Made by a program: the position numbers and the translations under genes. Shown here one piece after another: positions 1 through 7,053 of a stretch of 26,565 nt of DNA; the first letter of the stretch is position 1, and each line of letters begins with the position of its first letter. This DNA comes from Flavobacterium psychrophilum (lineage in GTDB: Bacteria > Bacteroidota > Bacteroidia > Flavobacteriales > Flavobacteriaceae): contig DZAU01000026.1 of NCBI GenBank assembly GCA_022729635.1, forward strand, positions 1 through 26,565, read 5' to 3'. Below the pieces are notes generated by a model, which saw only the letters and a program-made list of their open reading frames with translations, searched no databases and was not told where the DNA came from.

Positions 1-6
1 GGTATA

Positions 7-207
7 ATGAGCATAGCAATTATACCCATCACAGACCACGAGCTTTACCAAGTAAACAACAAAGAAGTTTACAAAGATAGTAACGGTAACTGGATAGCTC
101 GACAGGAGCTTACACAACAGGAGCGTAGCACCTTTAACAATTACAAAAAGGCAGTTATCGAAAATAAGAATTTCAAAAAACACACAAAAGCAACATATAA
201 AATTTAA
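7..207 (+). CDS. Small hypothetical phage protein (66 aa)
   Basis: This is a 66-residue soluble protein with no signal peptide or membrane segment and a lysine-rich C-terminus. I do not recognise a family. It starts at the first ATG in the window and ends 4 bases before the next gene, so it looks like a member of a rightward early/middle operon that begins upstream of the window. No function can be assigned; position suggests an accessory early gene of the prophage. Confidence 0.55.
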   Translation: MSIAIIPITDHELYQVNNKEVYKDSNGNWIARQELTQQERSTFNNYKKAVIENKNFKKHTKATYKI

Positions 208-211
208 TACA

Positions 212-736
212 ATGAGTAATACAATTATGAACAAAAAATCACAAGAGCAAAGAGATGCGTTTTACAATTTAACTGCAACCTCAATTTTTAATTTTCTTCA
301 AGAAAATAAGGATACTTATTTTAACGGAGGTAATGTTACTAATTTTAAAATTGATTACGATAAACGCTGTAAAGAAAAAAAAATAAGGAGTTATCAACAT
401 ATAATCGGTAAACACTTATGGGAAAATGATTTACTTCAATTTAAGGGTAATAGATGCATAATTAAAAATAATTATACTCAAAAAGAGTTTTTTGAAATAA
501 TTAAAAATTATAACAATAGAACTAATCAAGGTAATAAAAAAGCAGTTTCAAAAAGAGGAATAAAAAAAGTAATTCCAAAGTTGAAAAATGAAGATTTACA
601 ACCTGAGCAAAAATCTAATTTAATCCCTAAAGAAAAATTTTTAGATTCCATGACAACACTTGAAATAATTAATTATTTACTAAAAAACCGAAAAATACTT
701 ATTAAAGATGACATTATTTATACTCCTGTATTATGA
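212..736 (+). CDS. Hypothetical basic early phage protein (174 aa)
   Basis: This lysine- and asparagine-rich protein is of unknown family. The first 90 residues read like a small helical, possibly winged-helix DNA-binding fold, followed by a lysine-rich linker at about residues 100-125 and a short C-terminal helix-strand unit; this is an impression of composition, not a match. A second in-frame ATG at residue 6 is an alternative start. The stop overlaps the next start by 4 bases (ATGA), indicating translational coupling with the GemA-like gene. The gene is visibly more AT-rich than its neighbours, which suggests separate acquisition. Confidence 0.6.
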   Translation: MSNTIMNKKSQEQRDAFYNLTATSIFNFLQENKDTYFNGGNVTNFKIDYDKRCKEKKIRSYQHIIGKHLWENDLLQFKGNRCIIKNNYTQKEFFEIIKNYNNRTNQGNKKAVSKRGIKKVIPKLKNEDLQPEQKSNLIPKEKFLDSMTTLEIINYLLKNRKILIKDDIIYTPVL

Positions 737-1209
737 CAACAACTAAAAAACAAGCTCCTATTTACGGCGACAATTTGCCAATAACCGCCTTTCAAATAAA
801 ACGCATTCGGCAAAATTGCGGTTTTAATGAAAGTATAAAAAACGAATGGGTACAATGGGTTACTGAAGATGTGAACCGCACGAGCTTGAAGTCAATTACA
901 CAAGCACAAGCCGTAAAAATAATAAGGCAACAAACCGGCAAAACAAAACCAGAAACACAAGAAAACTGGGGCTATTTTGACAAAAACAACAAACAACATA
1001 GTTACATTAGAAGTTTGTTGTATCAATCTGATATTATTGTAATAAGCGAAAAATGGGGAGAGGTTGCGGATATGGAAGGCTGGTTTACAAAGTTTCTAAA
1101 ATCCAAACGATCACCAGTTCAAAAGCCATTAAAAGAGATGAATACTAACGAAACTTCAAAAATAATAACGGCTTTGGAAGGTGTAGCCGTTTGGAAAAAT
1201 TCAATATAA
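733..1209 (+). CDS. GemA-like protein (Mu gp16 / DUF1018 type)
   Basis: Residues about 15-70 (ITAFQIKRIRQNCGF, then SLKSITQAQAVKIIRQ) and the C-terminal half (YIRSLLYQSDII, a TKFL segment, then ETSKIITALEGVAVW) match the two-part pattern of the GemA/DUF1018 family: a helical module with a TSLK-LT-AQ motif followed by a second module ending in a helix that closes with an aromatic residue. In Mu, GemA is an early protein reported to affect host gene expression and DNA topology; its exact activity is unclear. The protein is 158 residues, normal for the family. The start overlaps the upstream stop by 4 bases. Assignment by pattern, fairly secure at family level only. Confidence 0.65.
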   Translation: MTTTKKQAPIYGDNLPITAFQIKRIRQNCGFNESIKNEWVQWVTEDVNRTSLKSITQAQAVKIIRQQTGKTKPETQENWGYFDKNNKQHSYIRSLLYQSDIIVISEKWGEVADMEGWFTKFLKSKRSPVQKPLKEMNTNETSKIITALEGVAVWKNSI

Positions 1210-1212
1210 AAA

Positions 1213-1458
1213 ATGACACACGAACTAAAAATACACCCTCAATATTTTAGAGATGTAACACTTGGCTTAAAGAAGTTTGAAGTACGAAAAAACGATAGAA
1301 ACTACCAAGAACGTGATATTTTAATACTGAATGAATTTGAACCAAGTACAGGGCGATATACAGGCAACCAAGAAATTAGAAAGGTAGATTACATTTTAAA
1401 AGATGTTGATGGCTTAACTCCAGAATATGCCGTACTGCAAATATCTAAATTATTATAA
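1213..1458 (+). CDS. DUF3850 / ASCH-like (PUA-fold) small protein
   Basis: The protein opens with HELKIHPQYFRDVTLGLKKF followed by EVRKNDRNYQERDILIL, the signature of DUF3850 proteins: an ASCH/PUA-like beta barrel in which the E-x-RKNDR motif sits in a presumed RNA- or nucleotide-binding cleft. The YTG segment near residue 50 and the C-terminal GLTPEYAVLQIS strand complete the fold. Length (81 residues) is usual for the family. The gene lies 3 bases after the GemA-like gene in the same operon. Biochemical function is unknown; a role in RNA binding or translation control is inferred only from the fold. Confidence 0.75.
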   Translation: MTHELKIHPQYFRDVTLGLKKFEVRKNDRNYQERDILILNEFEPSTGRYTGNQEIRKVDYILKDVDGLTPEYAVLQISKLL

Positions 1459-1471
1459 AAACAGACTGCAG

Positions 1472-1543
1472 ATGAAAGAATTATTAATAACGTGCATTAT
1501 TTTTTATTTCAGAATAGAAGACTTAAAAAAGTATAAGATATGA
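1472..1543 (+). CDS. Possible 23-aa microprotein
   Basis: An ATG at 1472 opens a 23-residue frame (MKELLITCIIFYFR, then a charged tail) whose TGA overlaps the ATG of the next gene by 4 bases, the same coupling seen elsewhere in this operon. The hydrophobic stretch at residues 4-13 is too short for a confident membrane helix. It fills the only gap between two operon genes. It may be a real microprotein or a leader that couples translation to the next gene; evidence is thin. Confidence 0.25.
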   Translation: MKELLITCIIFYFRIEDLKKYKI

Positions 1544-1869
1544 ATGAAAAAATAGAATACTACAAAGAATGTGTTGCTTTTTTTATGGATAAATACCAGT
1601 TAGAAAGTGGCGTAAAATACAGTTTTGAGGGTAAAGATGGCAAAGCTTTAAAAGCTATTTTAGCCAAGATTGAAAAGATAAAAGGCGATGGTAATGCTTT
1701 GGATATTTTCAAACAAATCATTCAAAATTTACCCAAATGGGACAAAGAAAACTGTTTTAGTTTAACCAGTATCAATAGCCGATTTAATGTAATAATAGCG
1801 GCAATTACAAAGCAAAAAAAGGTAAGCAATGGATACAAACAACAAATTATTACAGACATTTTCGGATAG
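1540..1869 (+). CDS. Hypothetical phage protein (109 aa)
   Basis: This soluble, mostly helical protein ends in a segment (LPKWDKENCFSLTSINSRF, then NVIIAAI) of a kind I have seen in small early proteins of Bacteroidetes phages and mobile elements. I do not recognise a catalytic motif. Its last 41 bases overlap the next gene in another frame, so the two are probably translated together. It belongs to the early/middle operon; a role in replication or transposition control is possible but not shown. Confidence 0.55.
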   Translation: MNEKIEYYKECVAFFMDKYQLESGVKYSFEGKDGKALKAILAKIEKIKGDGNALDIFKQIIQNLPKWDKENCFSLTSINSRFNVIIAAITKQKKVSNGYKQQIITDIFG

Positions 1870-2416
1870 TAGTTTAACGCCAGCCCAAACTAAAGCCTTA
1901 ACCAACTATTTACCCGAAAACTTCCTGCCGAAAATAAAAACAATTACAACGGTTAAACAAGCACTGGAACAAAGCACAAGTTCACTCGCAAAGATAAAAA
2001 AGAACGTAGGCGCCGTTAGAACCGAAGCCTTAATAAAGGTTTATTTGGTGCGACTAAATGATTTATTGGACTTAAAAAAACCACTTTCAGAAGAGGCGAT
2101 AAATGAAATCGCAAATATTCTAACAACGGAATATTACAACCTTACAATGACCGATGTTGTTTTTGTTTTGCAACAAGCTATAAAAGGAAAGTATGGCGAA
2201 ATGTTTGAGAGCTTGAATATTCCAAAAGTAATAAAATGGTTTGAAACCTACTTTAATGAACGATGCAACACGGCCGAACAAATGAGCAATGACGAAAGGA
2301 ATAAACACAACTCACTTTTTGGACGTGAACGAAGTAGCGAAGCCGTAAACGAACAAAGGGAATTTTCAAGGCAATACACCATTGATAAACTAATACAAAA
2401 TCACAAGTCAAAGTAA
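1829..2416 (+). CDS. Hypothetical phage protein, DUF6633-like (195 aa)
   Basis: The middle of the protein (YYNLTMTDVVFVLQQAIKG, then KYGEMFESLNIPKVIKWFE) resembles the conserved core of DUF6633-type proteins in Bacteroidetes prophages, where the pattern L-T-D-V followed by KGKYG--F and a W-F helix recurs. The C-terminus is charged (ERCNTAEQMSNDERNKHN). No enzyme motif is visible. The start lies 41 bases inside the upstream gene; no in-frame ATG occurs just after that overlap, so the long overlap is likely real. It is the last gene of the operon, followed at once by a terminator. Confidence 0.55.
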   Translation: MDTNNKLLQTFSDSSLTPAQTKALTNYLPENFLPKIKTITTVKQALEQSTSSLAKIKKNVGAVRTEALIKVYLVRLNDLLDLKKPLSEEAINEIANILTTEYYNLTMTDVVFVLQQAIKGKYGEMFESLNIPKVIKWFETYFNERCNTAEQMSNDERNKHNSLFGRERSSEAVNEQREFSRQYTIDKLIQNHKSK

Positions 2417-2420
2417 TTTT

Positions 2421-2446
2421 AACCGCTCCAAGTGAGCGGTTTTTTT
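2421..2446 (+). terminator. Rho-independent terminator of the early operon
   Basis: AACCGCTC (2421-2428) pairs perfectly with GAGCGGTT (2434-2441) across a 5-base loop and runs into an unbroken T stretch ending at 2446. It begins 4 bases after the stop of the 195-aa gene, so it closes the early/middle transcript. Confidence 0.85.
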
Positions 2447-2462
2447 ATGCGTAAAAATTGGG

Positions 2463-2493
2463 TTGTATATAATGATAGAAAGTAATAATTTTG
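2463..2493 (+). promoter_or_regulatory. Bacteroidetes-type promoter for the 76-aa gene
   Basis: TAATTTTG at 2486-2493 fits the Bacteroidetes -7 element TAnnTTTG exactly. A TTG at 2463-2465 lies 20 bases upstream, the expected place of the -33 element. The predicted transcription start falls at or within a few bases of the ATG at 2498, which would make the mRNA leaderless or nearly so. Confidence 0.5.
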
Positions 2494-2497
2494 TATT

Positions 2498-2728
2498 ATG
2501 GAAAACCGTAGAGTACAGGGACAACAACGGAACAAACTGCTCCGTTATCGTTGCGTATTAAATACCTACTTACAGCATAAAACGGACGATATCCCGTTTG
2601 CGGTGGTGTGGCGAAAATATGTGTATCCTGTTCATTTTATTAGCATTGGAACGCTACGCAATATTATTGATACGCCTATTGCCAAAAAACTAAAAGAAAT
2701 TGACAATCAGCCCTCTTTATTCGATTAG
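2498..2728 (+). CDS. Small phage protein, possible DNA-binding regulator (76 aa)
   Basis: This is a basic protein with a charged N-terminus (MENRRVQGQQRNKLLRYRC) and a segment, HFISIGTLRNIIDTPI, that reads like the turn and recognition helix of a helix-turn-helix. A transcription regulator is plausible but not shown. It stands alone after the early terminator, has its own promoter, and converges on the leftward head operon with 18 bases between stops. Mu places its middle/late activators (Mor, C) at a comparable early-late boundary, but this protein is shorter and I see no clear Mor/C similarity. It has no other in-frame methionine, so the ATG at 2498 is the only normal start. Confidence 0.55.
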   Translation: MENRRVQGQQRNKLLRYRCVLNTYLQHKTDDIPFAVVWRKYVYPVHFISIGTLRNIIDTPIAKKLKEIDNQPSLFD

Positions 2729-2746
2729 TTAGTAACTTATGTGGTT

Positions 2747-3196
2747 TTAAACATTTGTTGCCTCTACGGTATAGGTTATAAAATATTCCTGCACCCCATC
2801 GTCGCGAACGCTTCTTTTTAAATCATTTCGTATCATTCTACTACAATTTATATTGGGCGTAAATCCGTGTATTTTTTCGTGTATTTTTTGTGCCAAATCC
2901 CAAATAAACCACGCTTGCTCTTTTTGAGTTTGTGGAGCACGCAGGCTGGTATTGGTTAGTTTTAGGTTTGCCAATGTTAGCCGTATAGTTGCCTTTCCTA
3001 ACTGTCTGTTTTGTGGCACGGCGGTTCTATCAACCCCTAAATTGGAATAATTCACATCGCTAATATCAATTAAACAACACGGCCATTTAACAGGCGGTTG
3101 ATACATATTTAACTGCCCCCAGTCTTCGTCAATGTATTTTAGTTCCGGCACTTCGGCTAGCCTGTTTTGAATGTTTTGTAAAATCGTTTTACTCAT
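2747..3196 (-). CDS. Probable tail terminator / Mu gp37-like protein
   Basis: The protein begins with a helix (LQNIQNRLAEVPELKYI) and continues with beta-strands (WPCCLIDISDVNYSNL; GKATIRLTLANLKL) and a second helix (WDLAQKIHEKIHGF), ending in a strand (EYFITYTVEAT). This order is that of the tail-terminator family (lambda gpU, Mu gp37/DUF1834 type), which caps the tail tube and joins it to the head. It is the last gene of the leftward head operon, after the G-like gene, which fits a head-tail joining role. No sequence motif proves the family. Confidence 0.5.
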   Translation of the reverse strand: MSKTILQNIQNRLAEVPELKYIDEDWGQLNMYQPPVKWPCCLIDISDVNYSNLGVDRTAVPQNRQLGKATIRLTLANLKLTNTSLRAPQTQKEQAWFIWDLAQKIHEKIHGFTPNINCSRMIRNDLKRSVRDDGVQEYFITYTVEATNV

Positions 3197-3237
3197 AGTT
3201 TTATGTTTTAATTTTGGAAATCGTGAACCTTACGGTT

Positions 3238-3705
3238 TCATTTCTTAAAATTTGTTTTAAAATCTTCAATTAGTTTTTTAGCATTTCGATTTATTATTAC
3301 TTCCATTGCTTGCCTCAACTGCGGATGGTCGCCTATAAATTGTCGTTGGGGCATTTTTATATTTACATTTCGGGTATGTGCCTTTACTTTTTGTGCTTTA
3401 CCTTTTATAGTTCTATTAAAAGCCCTTACGCTTTGAGTGGCTTTGATTGTACCGCCCTCATTATGTATTTTGGCATACGGAACATCAAAACTCCAAACAA
3501 TAGTATTACCGCTCCTTTTTGGTGCTTTTATGCCGCGTCGTAATCTTCCAACCCCCATTAAAACAGCCCGACCATCGTTGCCCGCTTTTCGTTCCTTCCA
3601 TTTTGTACCAAAAAAACCCTCTTGCTCAAAATTTCTGTCAAACAATTCGGTTGCCTTTACCTCAATATCTTTTAATGTTTTGTCCGTAAATTGTTGAAAA
3701 TTCAT
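3238..3705 (-). CDS. Phage virion morphogenesis protein (Mu gpG / tail completion type)
   Basis: The N-terminus is a helix, followed by FGTKWKERKAGNDGRAVLMG and VGRLRRGI, the hallmark W--R-----LM-TG-LR pattern of the Phage_tail_S / Mu gpG family. IVWSFDVPYAKIHNEGG is the family's strand and A--HN-G motif, and MPQRQFIGDHPQL is the conserved MP-R-F-G turn near the C-terminus. These proteins help join the tail to the filled head. It lies downstream of the F-like gene as in Mu (F then G), but a 222-base gap between them holds a gene on the opposite strand. Confidence 0.85.
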   Translation of the reverse strand: MNFQQFTDKTLKDIEVKATELFDRNFEQEGFFGTKWKERKAGNDGRAVLMGVGRLRRGIKAPKRSGNTIVWSFDVPYAKIHNEGGTIKATQSVRAFNRTIKGKAQKVKAHTRNVNIKMPQRQFIGDHPQLRQAMEVIINRNAKKLIEDFKTNFKK

Positions 3706-3732
3706 TTTGTGTCTTATTTTTTATTATATTTG
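3706..3732 (+). promoter_or_regulatory. Bacteroidetes-type promoter in the F-G gap
   Basis: TATATTTG at 3725-3732 matches the -7 consensus TAnnTTTG. A TTTG at 3706-3709 could serve as the -33 element, although the 15-base spacing is shorter than usual. The ATG of the downstream gene follows the -7 element by 4 bases, the same spacing as at 2493/2498, again implying a leaderless or nearly leaderless mRNA. Confidence 0.45.
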
Positions 3733-3736
3733 CACT

Positions 3737-3931
3737 ATGTTAAAAACTTTTTACATATCGGAACGCTTTTTTACAAAAGAAGAAATTACATCTTTTCGTA
3801 AAGAACACGGCTATGATATTAAAGAAATCTCTTATTCCTGTGAAAACGAAATGGACTTTTCAAACACTGGGGATAAAAAATTTCTTTTTGAATATGGTGT
3901 TCCTAAAATTTTGGCACGTTTCGGTTACTAA
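3737..3931 (+). CDS. Counter-oriented small protein between F and G (64 aa)
   Basis: This 64-residue acidic to neutral protein (MLKTFYISERFFTKEEITSF, then RKEHGYDIKEISYSCENEMD and a C-terminal LFEYGVPKILARFGY) has no recognised family, signal peptide or membrane segment. It runs against the head operon, has a host-type promoter, and exactly fills the gap between the F and G genes; its stop overlaps the F-ART stop by 4 bases. The frame can be extended to a TTG at 3707, but that would lie upstream of the -7 element, so I chose the ATG at 3737. Expression in the lysogen and protection against the adjacent ADP-ribosyltransferase domain is a hypothesis from position only. Confidence 0.55.
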   Translation: MLKTFYISERFFTKEEITSFRKEHGYDIKEISYSCENEMDFSNTGDKKFLFEYGVPKILARFGY

Positions 3932-5334
3932 TCCGTTTCTATAATGATTTTTATCTTATCATTTTCTTCTACTATATCAATAATATTAAATTTTTGATTT
4001 CTACTTAAAATTATTTCACTTTCAGAATAATTATTTACAACAAAAGCGTTTGTTTCTTTTTTTGCTCTAATTTCAGAGTGTATTTTTCTAAATTTAAAAG
4101 CATTTTCACTTTTCAAGGCAGATGTAGAAAAGAAGCCTTTATCTGAAATTTTAGTTACACCTGTTTCTTTTAGCTTACTAATGGCATCTTTATTATCCAA
4201 TCCTTTAACAGAAATTCCAAAGTGAGATTCTATAAAACCATGCCCGTCATTCCTGTATAACATTAAGTTGTCGTTTAGCTTATTTTTTTTTATCAAACTA
4301 TCCAAATCATTGACTGTCCTTTTATCGTTATCCGATAATTCAAGCTTCTTGCGTAGTTTTTCATTTATATCAAATGAATTTAGTGTTCCCACATAACCAG
4401 TTGTTGTATTCATAATGGTACTTTCTTTATCTTTGTCAATCTTTTGCGTTTTATATACTTCTTTTAGTTGGTCAATAGAATAATTTTTATATTCTGGTTT
4501 TTTGCTAACAACCTCTTTTACAACGTTTGCTCCAACTACCTTATTATACGGATGGTTTGGCGGAAATATTACTTTATCCTTTCCTGGATTAAATCTAAAA
4601 ATTGCAAGTTTGTTTTTGCCGTCTTTACCAATTTGACTGGTGGCCGTTTCGCCCTTTTCTATTGCTTTTTTACTATCACTTACTTTGTAATCTTCGGGCA
4701 AAACTTCAACCACAGTACAGCGACAACGCCATCCATTTGGAGGCGTAAAACTATCCCAAAAAGGATCTGATTTTGGTAGCGTTGTATCTCTCAAAACATC
4801 ATGACTATCACGCACACGCTTATCGCCTGCCGTTCGATATTGTAAATTATAATCCTCACTAAAACCCGCCCACTTATTTGCCATTTGAGAAGATGCCACG
4901 GCAAACTGGTATTCGGCTTCTAAATATTGCCTGTTGTAGGTTTCGTTGGTTTTTGCAACCTCTTTATAAAACTCCGAGAAAGGTTTTATTTTATTTTCAG
5001 AGTTCAACAACAATCGTGAAGCCTCAAAAAGTTGAGCGTGGGTTTTTAAAGCCGAAAAATAAAAAACATTATTTTGCAAGTTTTTTAACAACGCACCATC
5101 AACCACATTATCCACTATCGTTTTATCAAAAACGGCATTTGTTTCGTTGATTAAATTTTGATATTCCAAAGTGTTTTTTAAATCCTTTGGATGATATTTT
5201 CCATTTTTATGCAACCTTTTAAACGCCTTTTCAGCAACATTTAAAAGGTTTTTAAATCCTTTTGAAATAGACAGATTTAAAACCCCCTTTTGCGCTTTAC
5301 AATCGGCACAATTACAGTCATAAATAAAATTCAA
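3928..5334 (-). CDS. Mu gpF-like minor head protein fused to an ADP-ribosyltransferase domain
   Basis: Residues about 1-260 are a Phage_Mu_F-type head morphogenesis protein; the diagnostic segment is at 166-206 (R-T-AGDKRVRDSH, then a PPNGWRCRC motif). Residues about 310-465 carry the three marks of R-S-E ADP-ribosyltransferases in order: Arg361 in LMLYRNDG, the Ser403-Thr404-Ser405 motif in GFFSTSAL, and Glu438-x-Glu440 in YSESEIIL followed by the usual final strands. Such enzymes transfer ADP-ribose from NAD+ to protein targets; the ExE form often targets arginine. F proteins are built into the capsid, so the ART may be carried in the virion. The start is a TTG with no in-frame ATG before residue 151; the open frame continues upstream to the portal gene, so the true start is uncertain. 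The ART half is more AT-rich than the F half. Confidence 0.85.
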   Translation of the reverse strand: MNFIYDCNCADCKAQKGVLNLSISKGFKNLLNVAEKAFKRLHKNGKYHPKDLKNTLEYQNLINETNAVFDKTIVDNVVDGALLKNLQNNVFYFSALKTHAQLFEASRLLLNSENKIKPFSEFYKEVAKTNETYNRQYLEAEYQFAVASSQMANKWAGFSEDYNLQYRTAGDKRVRDSHDVLRDTTLPKSDPFWDSFTPPNGWRCRCTVVEVLPEDYKVSDSKKAIEKGETATSQIGKDGKNKLAIFRFNPGKDKVIFPPNHPYNKVVGANVVKEVVSKKPEYKNYSIDQLKEVYKTQKIDKDKESTIMNTTTGYVGTLNSFDINEKLRKKLELSDNDKRTVNDLDSLIKKNKLNDNLMLYRNDGHGFIESHFGISVKGLDNKDAISKLKETGVTKISDKGFFSTSALKSENAFKFRKIHSEIRAKKETNAFVVNNYSESEIILSRNQKFNIIDIVEENDKIKIIIETD

Positions 5335-5366
5335 TCTATTATGTAACGCCCCAAAATATTCAGGGC

Positions 5367-6578
5367 TTATGCGAAAAAATCGCCGTCCAAGTCTAATTTT
5401 TGAGTACCCGGTGTAGGTTGTGTTTTTTCTACAACTTCAAGACCGAATTTTTTAAGAATATAATCGGGCGTTATCGAATAACTCCCAGTACCCAAAAAGC
5501 CAATGGCACGCTCATATAATTGTTGTGTGTCTTCTTGCGGATCAAACTCATAATTTAGTTCGCCAGTTAGAAAACCAATATTAATAAGTCCGGGTATTAT
5601 GGTATCGTTCCAGTATTGCTCTGCTTGTTCCATATCCGATTGCACCAATTGCCAAAGCATATCTTGCGAGCTTTGCTCTTTTCCGTTACTGCCATTTTTG
5701 GTATCTTGCCCTATAACTGCTCCAGAAACCAACATCGAAATTTCATTGTTGCAAAGCCCAATTAAATTATTGTAAACATCGCCATTGGTTGATACACCTT
5801 TTGCCCACTCAAAATTTTCTGTACTATCAATAATAAACCATGCGGCACTTCCCATATCACGCATCATTTGTTCGCCCCGTCGTAGCATTGTTCCATCTTG
5901 TGTATTGGTTTTTAAAACCCGTGGCGGAATGCCATAAATTTCGCAAAGTTCACTCCAACAGGATTGTGCAAATCGTTTAAACAAAATGTGGCTCACGGCT
6001 TTGTTTAATAACCCTAGCTCATTAGAATTGAACTCTAAAATCCAAGTCCCGAATTCTGGCATTTCACGGTAAGCCGTTGTTTTGTCTTGTGTGTAATCTT
6101 TATAAAACAATCCTTTTTGAGGCACAACGTTGGTTCTTGGTAAAGTAGTAACAGCGGGCACTAATTCGCCTTTTGTATTGGCTTCTAAACGCAATTCAAC
6201 CAACGAATAACCATAATACAAAATATCTAAAATTGCCATTGTTAATTGGCGAAAAATAGGGCTATTTTTTAGTTTGGTTGTTTGCTCCTCATCTACTTCC
6301 CCGTTTGGTTTTTTAAGTGAAAAACTCGATGTGAATAATTGTTGTTTGCGGTTCTGAATCTGTGAAGTCAAAAGGGCATCATTACTTATCTCGTCAAAAA
6401 GCAACTGCAATTTGTAATTTTTTGGGTCTTCACTTTGAGCCAATCGAAGCGCCGTGTTCCAGCTTTGTATATCTTGCCGTGTTCTACTTACGGCCTTGCT
6501 ATCATAAGGTAAAAAGCGTTTTGTAGTATCGGCTTTTTTAGCTTGTATGGCAAGGTTCTTTTTTTGATTATTACGCAT
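5367..6578 (-). CDS. Portal protein (Mu gp29-like, DUF935)
   Basis: This 403-residue protein has the DUF935 layout: an early segment (SEDPKNYKLQLLFDEISND) followed by LLTSQIQNRKQQL, then ILYYGYSLVELRL, a PRTNVVPQKGL turn, and the CEIYGIPPRVLKTN stretch before the long C-terminal helices. Portal proteins form the dodecameric ring at the capsid vertex through which DNA is packaged and the tail is attached. It lies between the gp36-like gene (2 bases) and the F-like gene, the usual portal-F order. Length is somewhat short for DUF935 but complete. Confidence 0.85.
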   Translation of the reverse strand: MRNNQKKNLAIQAKKADTTKRFLPYDSKAVSRTRQDIQSWNTALRLAQSEDPKNYKLQLLFDEISNDALLTSQIQNRKQQLFTSSFSLKKPNGEVDEEQTTKLKNSPIFRQLTMAILDILYYGYSLVELRLEANTKGELVPAVTTLPRTNVVPQKGLFYKDYTQDKTTAYREMPEFGTWILEFNSNELGLLNKAVSHILFKRFAQSCWSELCEIYGIPPRVLKTNTQDGTMLRRGEQMMRDMGSAAWFIIDSTENFEWAKGVSTNGDVYNNLIGLCNNEISMLVSGAVIGQDTKNGSNGKEQSSQDMLWQLVQSDMEQAEQYWNDTIIPGLINIGFLTGELNYEFDPQEDTQQLYERAIGFLGTGSYSITPDYILKKFGLEVVEKTQPTPGTQKLDLDGDFFA

Positions 6579-6580
6579 AA

Positions 6581-7036
6581 TTATTCGTGATTAAATTTTA
6601 TACGACTTCCAAAACGGAAAGGTTGTTTTTGAGTGGCTGGGTCGGTGTTGCTATCTATCAAAACAGGAAGATTAAGAGTAACCGCTCCTTTGGATACTCT
6701 ATTAAGATAATCAATAGCTCGGTCATAGCGTTCTTTAATATGCTCGTAGATTATATCAGGGTTCGACAATTGACAAACATACCACACGGCAACTGTTTTT
6801 ACATGTTGAACTATCAATGCGTTACGAGCTGTACCAACCATTGCAAAAATTAAATCAACATCATACCGAGGTCGCCCATCCTGCCATTGTTTTAAATTGT
6901 TGGAAGTCAAATAACTTCTTACTTCTTGCTCAGCTGTGGCAATTGCGGTTAGGGCAATATCATTATTTTGCTCTACAATTTGTTGTAGTTGATAGTCGTA
7001 AATAGAGGTGTAAAGTTCTGAAACTGTAATAAACAT
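6581..7036 (-). CDS. Mu gp36-like head-tail connector (DUF1320 type)
   Basis: The protein starts with a short strand-helix (MFITVSELYTSIYDYQLQQI), continues with helices (ALTAIATAEQEVRSYLTSN) and a WQDGRPRYD turn, a long helix (TVAVWYVCQLSNP), and ends FRFGSRIKFNHE. This helical-bundle pattern, in which the helix containing AE-E-RSYL sits before the R-D loop, is that of DUF1320/gp36-type connectors that bind below the portal. In Mu, gp36 lies after the capsid gene; here it is between large terminase and portal. Stop and next start are 2 bases apart. Confidence 0.7.
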   Translation of the reverse strand: MFITVSELYTSIYDYQLQQIVEQNNDIALTAIATAEQEVRSYLTSNNLKQWQDGRPRYDVDLIFAMVGTARNALIVQHVKTVAVWYVCQLSNPDIIYEHIKERYDRAIDYLNRVSKGAVTLNLPVLIDSNTDPATQKQPFRFGSRIKFNHE

Positions 7037-7053
7037 ACTTATTTATTTAGTGG

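Noticed and set aside
4468..5150. Two + strand frames (100 and 90 residues) inside the F-ART gene
   Set aside because: Antisense to a convincing fusion protein; no promoter or RBS-like context and shadow-like composition.
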